A stretch of DNA of 43,977 nt. It comes from a virus. The notes below the pieces were generated by a model. It did not search any database and was not told the DNA's origin. It was given only the letters and a program-made list of their open reading frames with translations. The stretch lies in the IMG/VR virus record IMGVR_UViG_3300042113_000186, positions 1-43,977 of that record. One strand, given 5' to 3'. This document shows positions 21,832 through 33,145 of this stretch, piece by piece (within the stretch, counting starts at the first letter, position 1; the number at the start of each line of letters is the position of its first letter). A program made the position numbers and the translations under genes.

Positions 21832-24468
21832 ATGCCAGCTTCAGTAAAAGCAACAGCATCAATAGTAGTTAGCAAACAAGTCCCTGAATTTGTAAGGGAT
21901 GACAATCAAAAATTTATTGACTTTTTAAAAGCATACTATGAGTGGCTTGAAAACTTTTATCCACAGCAACATTTAGAAGATATAAGAGATATTGACAACA
22001 CAGTCAATATGTTTGTTGAATATTTTTCAAGAGAAGTATTACAAAGTATTCCGAGAGAAGTTATATCAGATAAAAGATTCTTAGCAAAACATATTAAAGA
22101 TTTATACTTATCAAAAGGAACAGAAGCTTCATATAAATTTCTTTTTCGTATATTATTTAACGAAGATGCTGAAGTATATTTTCCTAAAGTTGATATGCTT
22201 CGTGTATCAGATGGTAAATGGAGCGAAAGACAACTACTTCGTGTTATTTCTACCACTGGCGACGCTCGTAATTTATTGGGACAATTAATTACTCAAACAA
22301 GAGTATTTCCAAATGGTGATATAGAAAGAGCAACAGCTCGAGTAGAGAACGTAATTCTTTTTCGATATTTGTCACAAGACATAGCTGAATTAACATTAAG
22401 TAAAGATAGTATCATAGGAAATTTTAAACAAACAAATGATACTCAAACATATACTATTACTGGAACATCTTTTATTAATAACAGTCCAATAGTTTGCACT
22501 GTATTACCGATTATTCAAGAATTTTCAATTATTAATAATCAAGGTGGAACTTATAATAATATTGGTGACTTAGTATATTTTTCTTCACCAACAGGAGTCC
22601 TTGCTCGTTCAGAAGTGGGAGCAGTTTCTCCTGGATCTATTTCTGAATTAATTGTAGCAGCAGGTGGTACTGGCTATCAAATAGGAGATGTAATTAGTTT
22701 TAACAATACAGGAACTGGAGGACCTGAATTATCACCATCATTATCTGCAACAGGATTTGTTTCAGAAGTAGATAGAGATTCTTTTTTACTAGAAGACGAT
22801 TCAGGAAAATTACTTTCAGAAGAATTAGGAGATATTGATATTGAATCTTCAAATTCAGGTGCAATTAAGAAAGCAACTTTACTTTCAGGTGGTGCTTTTT
22901 ATAATAAACTACCTATATGTTCTTTACCAACTGGAGCTGGAAGAGCGAATGGTAAAATATTAGCAGCATCAAATAGTATTGGTAGAATAACAAATATTGT
23001 CACTTCTGAAAGTGGATTTGATTATATAAATCCTCCTTATTTTTTTGTACCACTTTCAGTAGTTATTAAAAATCCATCAGGAAATTTTTTAACAGGTGAG
23101 ACTATTACAAGTTTGCCACAATCAATTCGTTTAGAAAGAAATACTGATGATAATTTAATATTAGAAAATGGTGATAAATTTTTAAATGAAAAACAACAAG
23201 TTGCTCAAGCAATATTAGAAAAAATAGATAATGATACACATTTAATTAAATTAAAAGAAGGAACATCTTTTAATGGATTTTTAAAAGAAGATGAGAGTGG
23301 TTATATATTAGATGAAGATGCTGATATATTTGTAAGAGAAGACTCAGGAAAATTTCAACACAACATGAGAATTAGAGGTTTAACTTCTAATACAACTGCA
23401 ACTATTTGTTCTATTTCAAATCCAAATATTCGAGTAAGAGTGAATGCAGTCACTTCTCAAATTGGTGGATTTAGTTCTTCAGACGGACAAATATCTGAAA
23501 GTTCTAAACGTATTCAAGATTCTCTTTACTATCAAGATTTTTCATATGTTGTAAAAGTAGGACAAAGTATTAATTTATATCGTGATGCTGTAAAAAAATT
23601 ATTACATCCTATTGGTTTGGCTTTATTTGGAGAAGTTAAAATTAAAAATACTATAAAAACAGATACTAAACTTAAAGTACAAACATTAAATTATAATATT
23701 CGTCAAATAATAGACTCAAAGATGAAAGCTGTAGGAAATTATCGTACAGCAGGAGAAATGTATGCTTCTTTAAGTAAAAATCAAATTATTTTGGGTATAA
23801 CAGACTTTGTAGTTTCAACGCTAAATATAAGTGTATTATCTTCAGAATTTTTACCAACATTAAACTTTCCAAACCTTACACCACAAGAAATACATTTGTT
23901 GGATTTAAGAGTAGAAGTTATAGGATTTGAGCAAGCTAAACAGCTTGAGATTAATCTTGCTAAATTATTAACAAAAGTAAATAAATTAGATAGAAATATA
24001 GTCACTTTACTTGAAAAATCAACTCCTGCTTTCGATGGAAGTGCAAGAAGATATGGTATAAATTTAGTTGATCTTGAAAGATATAAATTTACTCATAAAC
24101 CAAGTGTTTCAGGTACTAAATTTGCAAATATTAATGGAACTCCTGCATATACAACAGGTACATATGGATTAGTAAATACTTACCCAAATCCAAACTATAA
24201 TTATTGGAATTATGGTAATACTCAAATCAAAGATTTTACTAACATAACTGTAGCAGAAATACTAAATAACCCTTATAGGAAAGTCAATTTTGCAATTGAA
24301 ACAGAGATTGGTATTATCAGGCTTCCAGCATCAGCTTTAAGATTTTCGACAGACGATGCTCGATTCACGTTTGATGATACATTTACTATGGATGCAGATA
24401 GTGTAGAAATGGATGCATCTATTTACAAATGGGATAATAACAATTTATTATTCGACTTATACACATAA
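21832..24468 (+). CDS. 7: Baseplate wedge gp7-like protein
   Basis: 878 aa against 1032 in T4. Residues 15-118 match the T4 gp7 region with F-E-A-F-C-E-A-Y-I-Q-Y-L and S-T-K-G-I-E-A-S-Y-K-F-L-F: here F-I-D-F-L-K-A-Y-Y-E-W-L and S-K-G-T-E-A-S-Y-K-F-L-F-R-I-L-F-N-E. L-L-H-P-I-G near 590 corresponds to F-V-H-P-V-G. So the gene begins where the last third of T4 gp7 begins and lacks the long N-terminal part. Inserted instead are three acidic L-x-E-D-x-S-G-K-like modules (about 314-330, 436-456, 482-508). It lies between gp6 and gp8, as in T4. Confidence 0.82.
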   Translation: MPASVKATASIVVSKQVPEFVRDDNQKFIDFLKAYYEWLENFYPQQHLEDIRDIDNTVNMFVEYFSREVLQSIPREVISDKRFLAKHIKDLYLSKGTEASYKFLFRILFNEDAEVYFPKVDMLRVSDGKWSERQLLRVISTTGDARNLLGQLITQTRVFPNGDIERATARVENVILFRYLSQDIAELTLSKDSIIGNFKQTNDTQTYTITGTSFINNSPIVCTVLPIIQEFSIINNQGGTYNNIGDLVYFSSPTGVLARSEVGAVSPGSISELIVAAGGTGYQIGDVISFNNTGTGGPELSPSLSATGFVSEVDRDSFLLEDDSGKLLSEELGDIDIESSNSGAIKKATLLSGGAFYNKLPICSLPTGAGRANGKILAASNSIGRITNIVTSESGFDYINPPYFFVPLSVVIKNPSGNFLTGETITSLPQSIRLERNTDDNLILENGDKFLNEKQQVAQAILEKIDNDTHLIKLKEGTSFNGFLKEDESGYILDEDADIFVREDSGKFQHNMRIRGLTSNTTATICSISNPNIRVRVNAVTSQIGGFSSSDGQISESSKRIQDSLYYQDFSYVVKVGQSINLYRDAVKKLLHPIGLALFGEVKIKNTIKTDTKLKVQTLNYNIRQIIDSKMKAVGNYRTAGEMYASLSKNQIILGITDFVVSTLNISVLSSEFLPTLNFPNLTPQEIHLLDLRVEVIGFEQAKQLEINLAKLLTKVNKLDRNIVTLLEKSTPAFDGSARRYGINLVDLERYKFTHKPSVSGTKFANINGTPAYTTGTYGLVNTYPNPNYNYWNYGNTQIKDFTNITVAEILNNPYRKVNFAIETEIGIIRLPASALRFSTDDARFTFDDTFTMDADSVEMDASIYKWDNNNLLFDLYT

Positions 24469-24487
24469 ACATTAAGGAAAAATAACC

Positions 24488-25903
24488 ATGGCAGCAATTA
24501 TTTCAAACAAATTCCGCATTCATAATGCGCAATCATTTTTAGAGGGATTCGATGAAGCATCCCCAACATCAATATATCTCGGTATAGGTCGTCCACAAAG
24601 TTGGGCTGATGATAATTTACCAGATACACCAAAAGATACAGTCGGCGATGAATTATATTACTGGGATGATATGATCGCTTTAAAGCGAGTACAAGCATCT
24701 GATGTAATATTAGCAATCCCAAGAAGAGATTGGACATCAGGAAAGTATTATGACATTTATCGTCATGATTATAATGGTGCGACTGCTGGAGTAAATATAA
24801 ACTCAGGTGGTGCTACAACTCCTGCAACTTTATTTGATGCAAACTTTTTCGTAATTACAGATGAATATAACGTTTATAAAGTTATTGATAACAGAAATTC
24901 AAATGGTGTTGTTGTTGCTTCTGTAAATAAACCAACAGGAACAGGAACTGCTATATTTTCTACAGCTGATGGTTATGCTTGGAAATATATGTTTACAGTT
25001 TCTCCTGCTAACGTTTTAAAATTCGTTTCTACCGATTTTATTCCAGTTAAACGTCTTGTGACGAATCCTGGAGTGACTGATGCATATTACAATCAATACC
25101 TAGTTGAACAAGCTGCTGTTGACGGACGTATTGATAACATTGTTGTCACAAATGCAGGATCAGGATATTCAAGCACTCCAACTGTTGCGATCGTAGGTGA
25201 TGGCACTGGTGCTACAGCAACTGCTGTACGTGATGCTGGTACAAACACTATTATAAGAGTAGATATTACTTCAGGTGGTTCAGGATACACTTATGCTAGT
25301 CTAGTATTTACAGGTGGTGGTGGTGCAAATGCTGCCGCAACTGCAATCATTTCACCAAAAGGTGGACATGGTTCTGATTCTGTAAAAGAATTAGGTGGAT
25401 TTTATGTAATGATGAATGTAAGATTAGAATACAATGATGGATCTGGCGACTTCCCAGTTGACAATGACTATCGTCGTATCACATTAGTACGTGATCCTTA
25501 TAATTTTGGTTCTGCAACTGTTGCTACTCTTTCAACAAGAACAGCGACAAAATCATTAGCATATTCAGCATTGGCTGGTGTATTATTGAATGATAGAAAA
25601 ATCGTAGGTGGTACTTCAGGTGCAGTCGGAAGAATTACTAGCATTGATACAGCGAACACAACTATTAGATACATACAAACAAGTTCAGATAATCCAACTG
25701 GCGTAGCATTTCAAACAGCTGAAACTGTGACAATGTATGCTGCTGATGGAACTACACCAACTGCTGTGACATTTACTTCTGGTGCTTTATCAAATCCAGA
25801 AATACAGCCAGATAGTGGAGATGTGATTTATGTTGAAAATCGTAGACCAATCAATCGTGCTATTGATCAAATCGAAGATATTAAAATTATCGTAGAAATG
25901 TAG
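24488..25903 (+). CDS. 8: Baseplate wedge gp8
   Basis: The 471-aa product (T4 gp8: 334 aa) has the gp8 N-terminus with N-K-F-R-I-H-N-A-Q-x-F and the W-D-D-M-I-A-L-K-R-V segment, then G-Y-A-W-K-Y-M-F-T-V. The extra length includes two copies of a G-S-G-Y-rich beta module (residues about 214-248 and 254-288). gp8 pairs with gp7 and gp10 in the wedge. The codons are noticeably richer in C and G than in gp7. AAGGAAA precedes the start. Confidence 0.88.
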   Translation: MAAIISNKFRIHNAQSFLEGFDEASPTSIYLGIGRPQSWADDNLPDTPKDTVGDELYYWDDMIALKRVQASDVILAIPRRDWTSGKYYDIYRHDYNGATAGVNINSGGATTPATLFDANFFVITDEYNVYKVIDNRNSNGVVVASVNKPTGTGTAIFSTADGYAWKYMFTVSPANVLKFVSTDFIPVKRLVTNPGVTDAYYNQYLVEQAAVDGRIDNIVVTNAGSGYSSTPTVAIVGDGTGATATAVRDAGTNTIIRVDITSGGSGYTYASLVFTGGGGANAAATAIISPKGGHGSDSVKELGGFYVMMNVRLEYNDGSGDFPVDNDYRRITLVRDPYNFGSATVATLSTRTATKSLAYSALAGVLLNDRKIVGGTSGAVGRITSIDTANTTIRYIQTSSDNPTGVAFQTAETVTMYAADGTTPTAVTFTSGALSNPEIQPDSGDVIYVENRRPINRAIDQIEDIKIIVEM

Positions 25904-25942
25904 AATTTAGTTTCTACTTTCTTAACAACTATATAAAGAAGC

Positions 25943-28900
25943 ATGAGTATAAATTTCAATGTCACTCCATATTTTGATGACTTTAATGAGTCAAAACAAT
26001 TCCTTCGTGTATTGTTTCGTCCAGGATATGCAGTTCAAGCAAGAGAATTAACTCAACTTCAAACAATCCTTCAAAATCAAATTAGTCGTTTTGGTGACCA
26101 TTTCTTTAAAAACGGATCAATGGTTGTTCCAGGAGAAGTCAATTTTGATAATCAAGTACATTTCGCAAAACTAGAAGATTTATTTGGCAATACAAATGTC
26201 ACATCTTATCTAACTCAATTCAGAGATAAAATAATTACAGGACAAACATCAGGTGTTAAAGCTGTTGTAATTGATACATCTGAGTGTGGATGTATGGTTC
26301 CAGGAGATAGCGATGTTGCTACTCTTTACTTTAAAATGACTGATACTGCTTCTGATGGAGAAACAAAAAGATTTATTCCAGGAGAAATAATTACTGCAGC
26401 TGCAGCTGATAATACAATAGCAAATAATTATCGATTAACAGCAAATCAAGTATCTGATATTTCAGTGACTGTTAAAACATTTGGTGACACAGGACAAGCT
26501 GCAACTGTTTATACAAATAGTCCGACAACTGATGTATTAGGTTATGGTACAGTTGTTGAAGTAAAAGAAGGAATATATTACATTGATGGTTATTTTGTAA
26601 AAAATCCTGAATTACATTTATATGTTGGAAGATTTACAAATACTGTCACTGCTCGTGTAGGATTTGAAGTTATAGAAGAAGTAATTACACCAGAACAAGA
26701 TGCTACATTAAATGATAACGCACAAGGTTCAAATAACTTTGCTGCTCCAGGAGCACATAGATATAAAGTTTCAGTTGGTCTAAAAAGACTTGCTTTAAAC
26801 ACAACAGATACAATTAAATTTATAGAATTATTACGTTTAAAGGATGGTCAATTATTACATAAAGTTGATAAAACTTCTTATGCTGAATTAGAAAAAACTT
26901 TTGCTCGAAGAACATTTGATGAATCTGGTTCTTATGAAGTAAATAAATTTAATCTTACATCTAGAGAACATTTAAACACTGGTACGAATGGTGGTGTGTT
27001 TCCTGTTGCTCCAGCAACTCCAATTTCAGGAATTACATATGGAAACAATGATAAAATAGCAATCGCTGTTGATCCAGGAAAAGCATATATTGAAGGATAT
27101 GAAGTTGAATCAATTTCAACTAGATTTTTAAGTATAAACAGAGCAAGACCAATTAATAATGTTGAGAATGGACACATATCAAGATTAGATGATCAACCTA
27201 TCGGAACAACTGTAGGAAATTTTATATTAGTTAATTCTGTACAAGGTCTTCCACCAATAAGTTCATTTGGTTTATTATATCTTTGGGCTGGTGTTGATAA
27301 TCATATCGGTGGCGTGACAATTGGTACAACAACTAATATAAACAAAACTGGATTAATCGGAACTGCTAGAATTAAATCGTTTCAATTACATTCATCTTCT
27401 TATTCTTCTCCAACTTTTAAACTTGGTTTATTTGATCTTAAATTAGAATCAGGTTATAACTTTGAGAGAGATGTAAAATGGATAACTGATGTTGGTGCAA
27501 CTAATCCAATTGGCTTTTTCGCACAAGTAGATCAAACAACAGTTCCAGTATCTTTAATCGGTACAGTATCAGGATCTTCTGGTTCTGCCACAATTACAGG
27601 TGTTGGTACAAGATTTCAAGATGAATTTAAAGTGGGAGATGCTGTAGTTCTTACCACATCAAACACTTTTGTTGGATTTATAGATTCAATAGCTTCTCCA
27701 GTTTCATTAACAATTGATAGAAATTTAAGTTCAAACTATACAGGTGTTGTTTATGCTCGTGGGTCATCAACAATTTATAATCCTGAATTTCAATCATTAG
27801 TATTTAATACAGGAATTGAGAATACAAAAACATTACGTGGTTTAGACGCAGCAACACTTCAAGATACTGTACTTTCTTCTACTCAAACTGTAAGACGTAC
27901 AATAACTGCAACTTCAACTGCTGGTGGTGATTGGATTCACACATTAACAGAAGCAACTGAATTTTTCTTAACTGATACAGATTTATCAAACTACACATTA
28001 TTTGATAATGTAGCAAAAACAATCGTAAATTTAACTGCTGCGGCAATTTCTTTTGACAGTGAAGCAAATCGTAAAACTATCACAATCACTGGATTATCAG
28101 GGTCAAGAAGTTATACACTTTTAACAAGTATATTACAAATTGGTATAAGTGCTAGAGAAAAAATTAAAACAAAAACTTCAAATACACAAACTATAACAAC
28201 TGCATTAGCTGTGACAGGTAAATCTATTTTATTAGATCATGCTGATGTTTGTGAAATTGTTTCTGTGTTTATGGCTCCAGGAAATTACAATTCATACAGT
28301 TCAGCTGGTGCAATTAATATAACTAATAGATTTACATTAGATTCAGGACAAAGATTATCTCATTATCAAAAAGGTGCACTAGTATTAAAAGATGGTGTCG
28401 GAGTACCAACAGGTGCTATACAAGTAGTTTATAGATATTTCTCTTACAGTGGTACAGGAAATTATTTCAGTGTTGACAGTTATTCATCTATACCTTATGA
28501 AGACATACCAGAATTTAAAATAACAAATCCTGATGGTACAACAACTACAATACCATTACATGACGTTATTGATTATCGTCCAGTAATTTCTGGATTAAAT
28601 ACATTTACACCAAACATACCAAAGATTGGTACAGATTTCAATACAAGCATAGCAAATTACTTACCACGTTGGGATAAATTAATTTTAGATAGTGTTGGTA
28701 ATTTTTCTATTCTTACAGGTGTACCAGCATTCGAACCAAACCAACCAGAAGATCCAAAAGAAGGATTAGTTTTAGGAACAGTTTTCTTACCAGCTTATAC
28801 TAAAAAAGCATCGGATGTACAAATATTTAAACGTGATAATCGTAGATATACAATGCGTGATATTGGTTTCCTTGAAAGACGTCTTTCAAATTTAGAATAT

Positions 28901-31900
28901 TACACAAGTTTAAACTTATTAGAAAAAGAAACATCAACATTTAGTATTAAATCAGCAACAAGTGGTTTAGATAGATTTAAAAATGGTTTCTTAGTAGATC
29001 AATTTACAGGTCATGGTGTAGGAAATGTTCAACATCCTGATTATCGTATCGCAGTTGATAGTGCAAGAAGAGAATTAAGACCTATGCACTTTACAGATGC
29101 ATTAGATATTATTGAAAATTTAGATTCAGGTCCGCAAAGAGCAAGTAGAGATTATCAAAGAACAAATGATTTAATTACATTACCATATACTGAATCATCA
29201 TTTATTTTTAATCCGAATGCTTCAAGAACTATTGATGTAAATCCATATAAAATTGGTGCATTTAAAGGTGAGATTGAATTAACACCTGAAGGAGACTTTT
29301 GGAAAGAGACTGATAGAAGACCAGATTTAAATGTAAATGATGATAATGGTTATGATGCTATAAGATTTTTGGGTGAAAGATTAGGTGTGACAGGAACTCA
29401 ATGGAACGAATGGTCTTATAACTGGACTGGATCAACTGACCAAGTAAGAACATATGAAACTTGGAATGCAGGATTTGAAGAGACAATTACAACTCAAACA
29501 GGAACACAATCACGTAATGGTATTCAAACATCATTATCAGGAAGTGTAAATCAAATAAATTATGGTGATCGTGTTGTAGATATTTCTTATATACCTTTTA
29601 TTCGTCCAAGAACTGTATCAGTTATTGCTAGAAATTTAAAACCAGATACTAAATTTTATGCATTTTTTGATGGCATAAGAGTAGACTCTTCTTATGTTAA
29701 ACCAGCAGATGTATTTCGTTTAACAAAAGTTGCTGGTGCTGCAGATTTAAACTTTAATGTTCAACAAACTATTCAAACAGTTCTTTCTGATGATTTAGCA
29801 AGAACAGATTCTCAAGGTGTATTTCAACCAGCATTTTATTTCGGAGATATACTAAAAAATTCAGAACATACACCAGTTGTAATCCAAACAGTTAATCATA
29901 TAACAAATGCACTTGGTGAAACATCATTTACATTAACAGTATCTTCTGCTACAGGAATTTCTCCTGGACATCACGTTCATTTATATAACTTTGATGCAGT
30001 AAGAGCAAATCCTGAAGTTGTTTCAACTATAATTGAAAATAATTTTACTTCAACTATTACTACTTTTGGAAACAATCATTCAAAACAATTAAATTTAAAA
30101 ATATTTAAAGTTATAGCAGTAGCTGGGACTACACTAACATTAGCAAAAATTGATGGTTCATTAATTGAACCATTTGATTCTTATACAACTGCAGTATATC
30201 CAGCAGGAGATGGTGCTAGATTACAAAGATTACAAGCAAGTGGTATTGCTAATTTTGAAGGACCACAAACATCGGCAACTATTCGAAATATTTCAATAAT
30301 TAATATTAAAAATGGATTTGCTATTGGTGATGTATTAACTGGAGAAGTTGATATAGGATCTGGTGCTAAGAATCGTGTAACAATAACTGCAATTAATAAT
30401 GGAACAGATTCTTCAATCGCTCCTACAATGAAATCAGTAGGAGATACAATTCGTACTGATTCTAATGGTTCAGTTTGCTGTGTATTTAATATACCAGAAA
30501 ATATGTTTAGAACAGGAGAAAGAACATTTAAATTAATCGATAATATTTCAAATAATGATGCTGATTTTGATTCAAAAGGATCTGCTTCTTATATTGCATC
30601 TGGCACAACTTTAAGTAAAGAAAGAACTATTGTAAATTCAAGAGATGTAAGATATGTGCAAGATAGAGTATTTGAAGAAATCCCAGCAAGACGTACAACC
30701 ACAACAACTCGACTACTTTACACTATTCGACGTGGTCACGATCCTGTAGCACAAACCTTTGTGGTTTCATCTAGAGGTGGTGCTTTTGTTTCTTCAGTAG
30801 ATTTATATTTTGAAGAAGCAGGAGCAAGACCTATTATTGTTGAATTAAGAGTGACGAATAATGGTGTACCATCTTCTCGTGTAGTTCCATTTACAACAGT
30901 CACTAAATCTCCTTCTGAGATTAATACATCAGCAAATGGTTCAGCTGCGACAAACTTTAAATTTTTAGCACCTGTATATTTACAAGATAATGAAACATAT
31001 GCTATCGTAGTAAGAACAGACGAGCCAGGAGCAAAAATATTCATTTCTGAATTAGGGGAATCTGATTTAATTACTACAAACATTATTACTCAACAACCAT
31101 TAACTGGATCTTTATATCTATCACAAAATTCACAAGAATATCAAATTAATCCTTTATTGGATATGAAATTTAAATTATATTCTTGTATATTTGATACAAG
31201 TGTTGTTGCTGATGTTGAATTAAAAGCTAATCCACCAATTACACAAATATTAGAAGAAAACCCTTTTGAATTTACTCCATCAACTCCACATGTAAGAGTA
31301 AGAGCAAGAAATCATGGATTTAATTTTAATGATGTTGCAATTATATCAGGTGTTGCTCCAGGAATTTATGGTGCAACGTCACCAAATGGAGCACCACACA
31401 CATTATTAAATGGTTCTCATTTAGTATTAGCTGAAGGATTAACAAAAGATTCTTTCATGATACAATTACAAACTACAGACGCTAATGGTGTAAATTTATT
31501 AACAGGTTCAACTGCTAACTTTGTAAAATCAAATGTTGGTGGAACTAACGTTTTATGTTCTCGTCAATTAAATGTAGATGCCATTTATTTAAAAACTAAT
31601 GATTTAATCTTTACAGATACAAGTATAAATTATTTTGTTTCTGCTTCAGATGCTGCTGGTACACCTACTGATTTTTTACCAATAGTTGCGAATGAGAATT
31701 TTTATTTTACAAGTAGAAAAATAATTAAATCTTATGAGAACCAAGTATTACTTTCAACATCTCCTTTATTAAAGAGACCAAGTTTAAAAATACGTGCTCA
31801 ATTAAGATCAAATAATCCAAACATATCGCCTGTGATTGATTTACAAAAAGCATCAATTTATGCTATTTCAAATTCAGTAGATAATAAAACTGGTTCTAAT

Positions 31901-33142
31901 TTAAATGTTTCTGGTGTTGATAATCGAAACATACTAATTAATAACACAATCGTAGATTCAGATACTTTTATCAATGGAACAGGAACAATAACTACAAGCA
32001 CTGGTTCATCAACAGTGAATGGTACAGGTACATCATTTACAACTGAAGCAAGAGTGGGTGATACAATACGAGTAGGAGATACTGCGATTGGTGTAATTTC
32101 TGTAATTACAAACGCAACTACAATCACATTAACTGCAAATGCTCTAGCAACAAACGCAAGTGGTGTCGCTTATAAAATAGTCGCAAGAGGAGTAGTTGAA
32201 TTATCTCACAATGCTTCAGGAAATGGTCAATTAGTGACATGGATTGATGCTGCTGATAATTTATTAGCAAATACACAAATTGGAGCAGAACTAGTTTTAA
32301 CAGGAATTTATGCAAATAAATTAGATGGAACTTATGAAATAGCGAATGTTGTTGAAGAATTTAGTTTAGATAGATATGCAGGTTCAGCAGATGGAAATAA
32401 AGTGACAATCACATTAGATAGACCATTCGTAAATATTCCTACAACAAACACTATGTTCCTTGATGTAGTAAATGACTTTTTAGAATTTAATTTAGATGGT
32501 GTTCAAACTTCTCTTACAAATAGCACTTCTATTACATCAACTGCAGATAATACATCAAAAATTTCAGCAGGTGATATTATTGTATCTTCAACATTATATG
32601 ATGTTGTGACACCAGATGGTGGAACAGCACAAAGATTAGAGAAAAAAGTAGTTGGAACTGTGACTGCTGTCGCATCTGGTTCAATTACGATTGCAGCAAA
32701 TGCTACAGTAGCAATTAGTGGTGTTGTTATGGCTGTAAGAAAATCATTAGCTTCTTGGAAAATACAACAGTACGATGCTTTTGTTGATGACTATGCTCCA
32801 ACTGGATCTACAAATTTAGCTAACTATATAACTCGTACATTAGCATTAACAAATCCAGCAAATAATATTAAAGTTATATTTGATGCAAATATACCAAACG
32901 ATACAGATTTAACTCTTTATTATCGTGCTTGGAACGATGAAGTAAATTTAAATACGTTAAAATTTAATTTAATAAATTTACCTATTACATCAAAAGATTC
33001 ATTAGATGTGTTTAGAGAAAGAATTGCTACATTAGAGAATATTGCTGCATTTAAAAACTTACAGGTTAAGTTAGTATTTAAATCAACAAATCCTGTTTAT
33101 GTACCAAAAGTTAAAAATTTAAGAGTAATTGCTTATAGTTAA
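25943..33142 (+). CDS. Giant virion protein, 2399 aa, DUF4815-like N-terminus (baseplate wedge/fibre)
   Basis: The N-terminus (F-N-V-T-P-Y-F-D-D-F-x-E-S-K-Q-F-L-R-V-L-F-R-P-G-Y-A-V-Q-A-R-E-L) matches the DUF4815 domain of giant structural proteins in marine T4-like phages. After about 1000 residues the chain continues with beta-rich segments, including a G-T-G-T-x-F-x-x-x-x-x-V-G-D module near 535-605 and again near 2010-2085. Its place after gp8 is that of T4 gp10, so a role as outer wedge or fibre attachment is likely. No cleavage or enzyme motif was seen. The ATG at 25943 has only a weak GAAG as ribosome site. Confidence 0.75.
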   Translation: MSINFNVTPYFDDFNESKQFLRVLFRPGYAVQARELTQLQTILQNQISRFGDHFFKNGSMVVPGEVNFDNQVHFAKLEDLFGNTNVTSYLTQFRDKIITGQTSGVKAVVIDTSECGCMVPGDSDVATLYFKMTDTASDGETKRFIPGEIITAAAADNTIANNYRLTANQVSDISVTVKTFGDTGQAATVYTNSPTTDVLGYGTVVEVKEGIYYIDGYFVKNPELHLYVGRFTNTVTARVGFEVIEEVITPEQDATLNDNAQGSNNFAAPGAHRYKVSVGLKRLALNTTDTIKFIELLRLKDGQLLHKVDKTSYAELEKTFARRTFDESGSYEVNKFNLTSREHLNTGTNGGVFPVAPATPISGITYGNNDKIAIAVDPGKAYIEGYEVESISTRFLSINRARPINNVENGHISRLDDQPIGTTVGNFILVNSVQGLPPISSFGLLYLWAGVDNHIGGVTIGTTTNINKTGLIGTARIKSFQLHSSSYSSPTFKLGLFDLKLESGYNFERDVKWITDVGATNPIGFFAQVDQTTVPVSLIGTVSGSSGSATITGVGTRFQDEFKVGDAVVLTTSNTFVGFIDSIASPVSLTIDRNLSSNYTGVVYARGSSTIYNPEFQSLVFNTGIENTKTLRGLDAATLQDTVLSSTQTVRRTITATSTAGGDWIHTLTEATEFFLTDTDLSNYTLFDNVAKTIVNLTAAAISFDSEANRKTITITGLSGSRSYTLLTSILQIGISAREKIKTKTSNTQTITTALAVTGKSILLDHADVCEIVSVFMAPGNYNSYSSAGAINITNRFTLDSGQRLSHYQKGALVLKDGVGVPTGAIQVVYRYFSYSGTGNYFSVDSYSSIPYEDIPEFKITNPDGTTTTIPLHDVIDYRPVISGLNTFTPNIPKIGTDFNTSIANYLPRWDKLILDSVGNFSILTGVPAFEPNQPEDPKEGLVLGTVFLPAYTKKASDVQIFKRDNRRYTMRDIGFLERRLSNLEYYTSLNLLEKETSTFSIKSATSGLDRFKNGFLVDQFTGHGVGNVQHPDYRIAVDSARRELRPMHFTDALDIIENLDSGPQRASRDYQRTNDLITLPYTESSFIFNPNASRTIDVNPYKIGAFKGEIELTPEGDFWKETDRRPDLNVNDDNGYDAIRFLGERLGVTGTQWNEWSYNWTGSTDQVRTYETWNAGFEETITTQTGTQSRNGIQTSLSGSVNQINYGDRVVDISYIPFIRPRTVSVIARNLKPDTKFYAFFDGIRVDSSYVKPADVFRLTKVAGAADLNFNVQQTIQTVLSDDLARTDSQGVFQPAFYFGDILKNSEHTPVVIQTVNHITNALGETSFTLTVSSATGISPGHHVHLYNFDAVRANPEVVSTIIENNFTSTITTFGNNHSKQLNLKIFKVIAVAGTTLTLAKIDGSLIEPFDSYTTAVYPAGDGARLQRLQASGIANFEGPQTSATIRNISIINIKNGFAIGDVLTGEVDIGSGAKNRVTITAINNGTDSSIAPTMKSVGDTIRTDSNGSVCCVFNIPENMFRTGERTFKLIDNISNNDADFDSKGSASYIASGTTLSKERTIVNSRDVRYVQDRVFEEIPARRTTTTTRLLYTIRRGHDPVAQTFVVSSRGGAFVSSVDLYFEEAGARPIIVELRVTNNGVPSSRVVPFTTVTKSPSEINTSANGSAATNFKFLAPVYLQDNETYAIVVRTDEPGAKIFISELGESDLITTNIITQQPLTGSLYLSQNSQEYQINPLLDMKFKLYSCIFDTSVVADVELKANPPITQILEENPFEFTPSTPHVRVRARNHGFNFNDVAIISGVAPGIYGATSPNGAPHTLLNGSHLVLAEGLTKDSFMIQLQTTDANGVNLLTGSTANFVKSNVGGTNVLCSRQLNVDAIYLKTNDLIFTDTSINYFVSASDAAGTPTDFLPIVANENFYFTSRKIIKSYENQVLLSTSPLLKRPSLKIRAQLRSNNPNISPVIDLQKASIYAISNSVDNKTGSNLNVSGVDNRNILINNTIVDSDTFINGTGTITTSTGSSTVNGTGTSFTTEARVGDTIRVGDTAIGVISVITNATTITLTANALATNASGVAYKIVARGVVELSHNASGNGQLVTWIDAADNLLANTQIGAELVLTGIYANKLDGTYEIANVVEEFSLDRYAGSADGNKVTITLDRPFVNIPTTNTMFLDVVNDFLEFNLDGVQTSLTNSTSITSTADNTSKISAGDIIVSSTLYDVVTPDGGTAQRLEKKVVGTVTAVASGSITIAANATVAISGVVMAVRKSLASWKIQQYDAFVDDYAPTGSTNLANYITRTLALTNPANNIKVIFDANIPNDTDLTLYYRAWNDEVNLNTLKFNLINLPITSKDSLDVFRERIATLENIAAFKNLQVKLVFKSTNPVYVPKVKNLRVIAYS

Positions 33143-33145
33143 TAT

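Noticed and set aside
31858-32127. Long antisense frames inside the giant virion genes
   Set aside because: They are hydrophobic, Val/Ile-rich mirror images of Thr/Asn-rich repeats, lack ribosome sites, and are shadows of the sense coding sequence.
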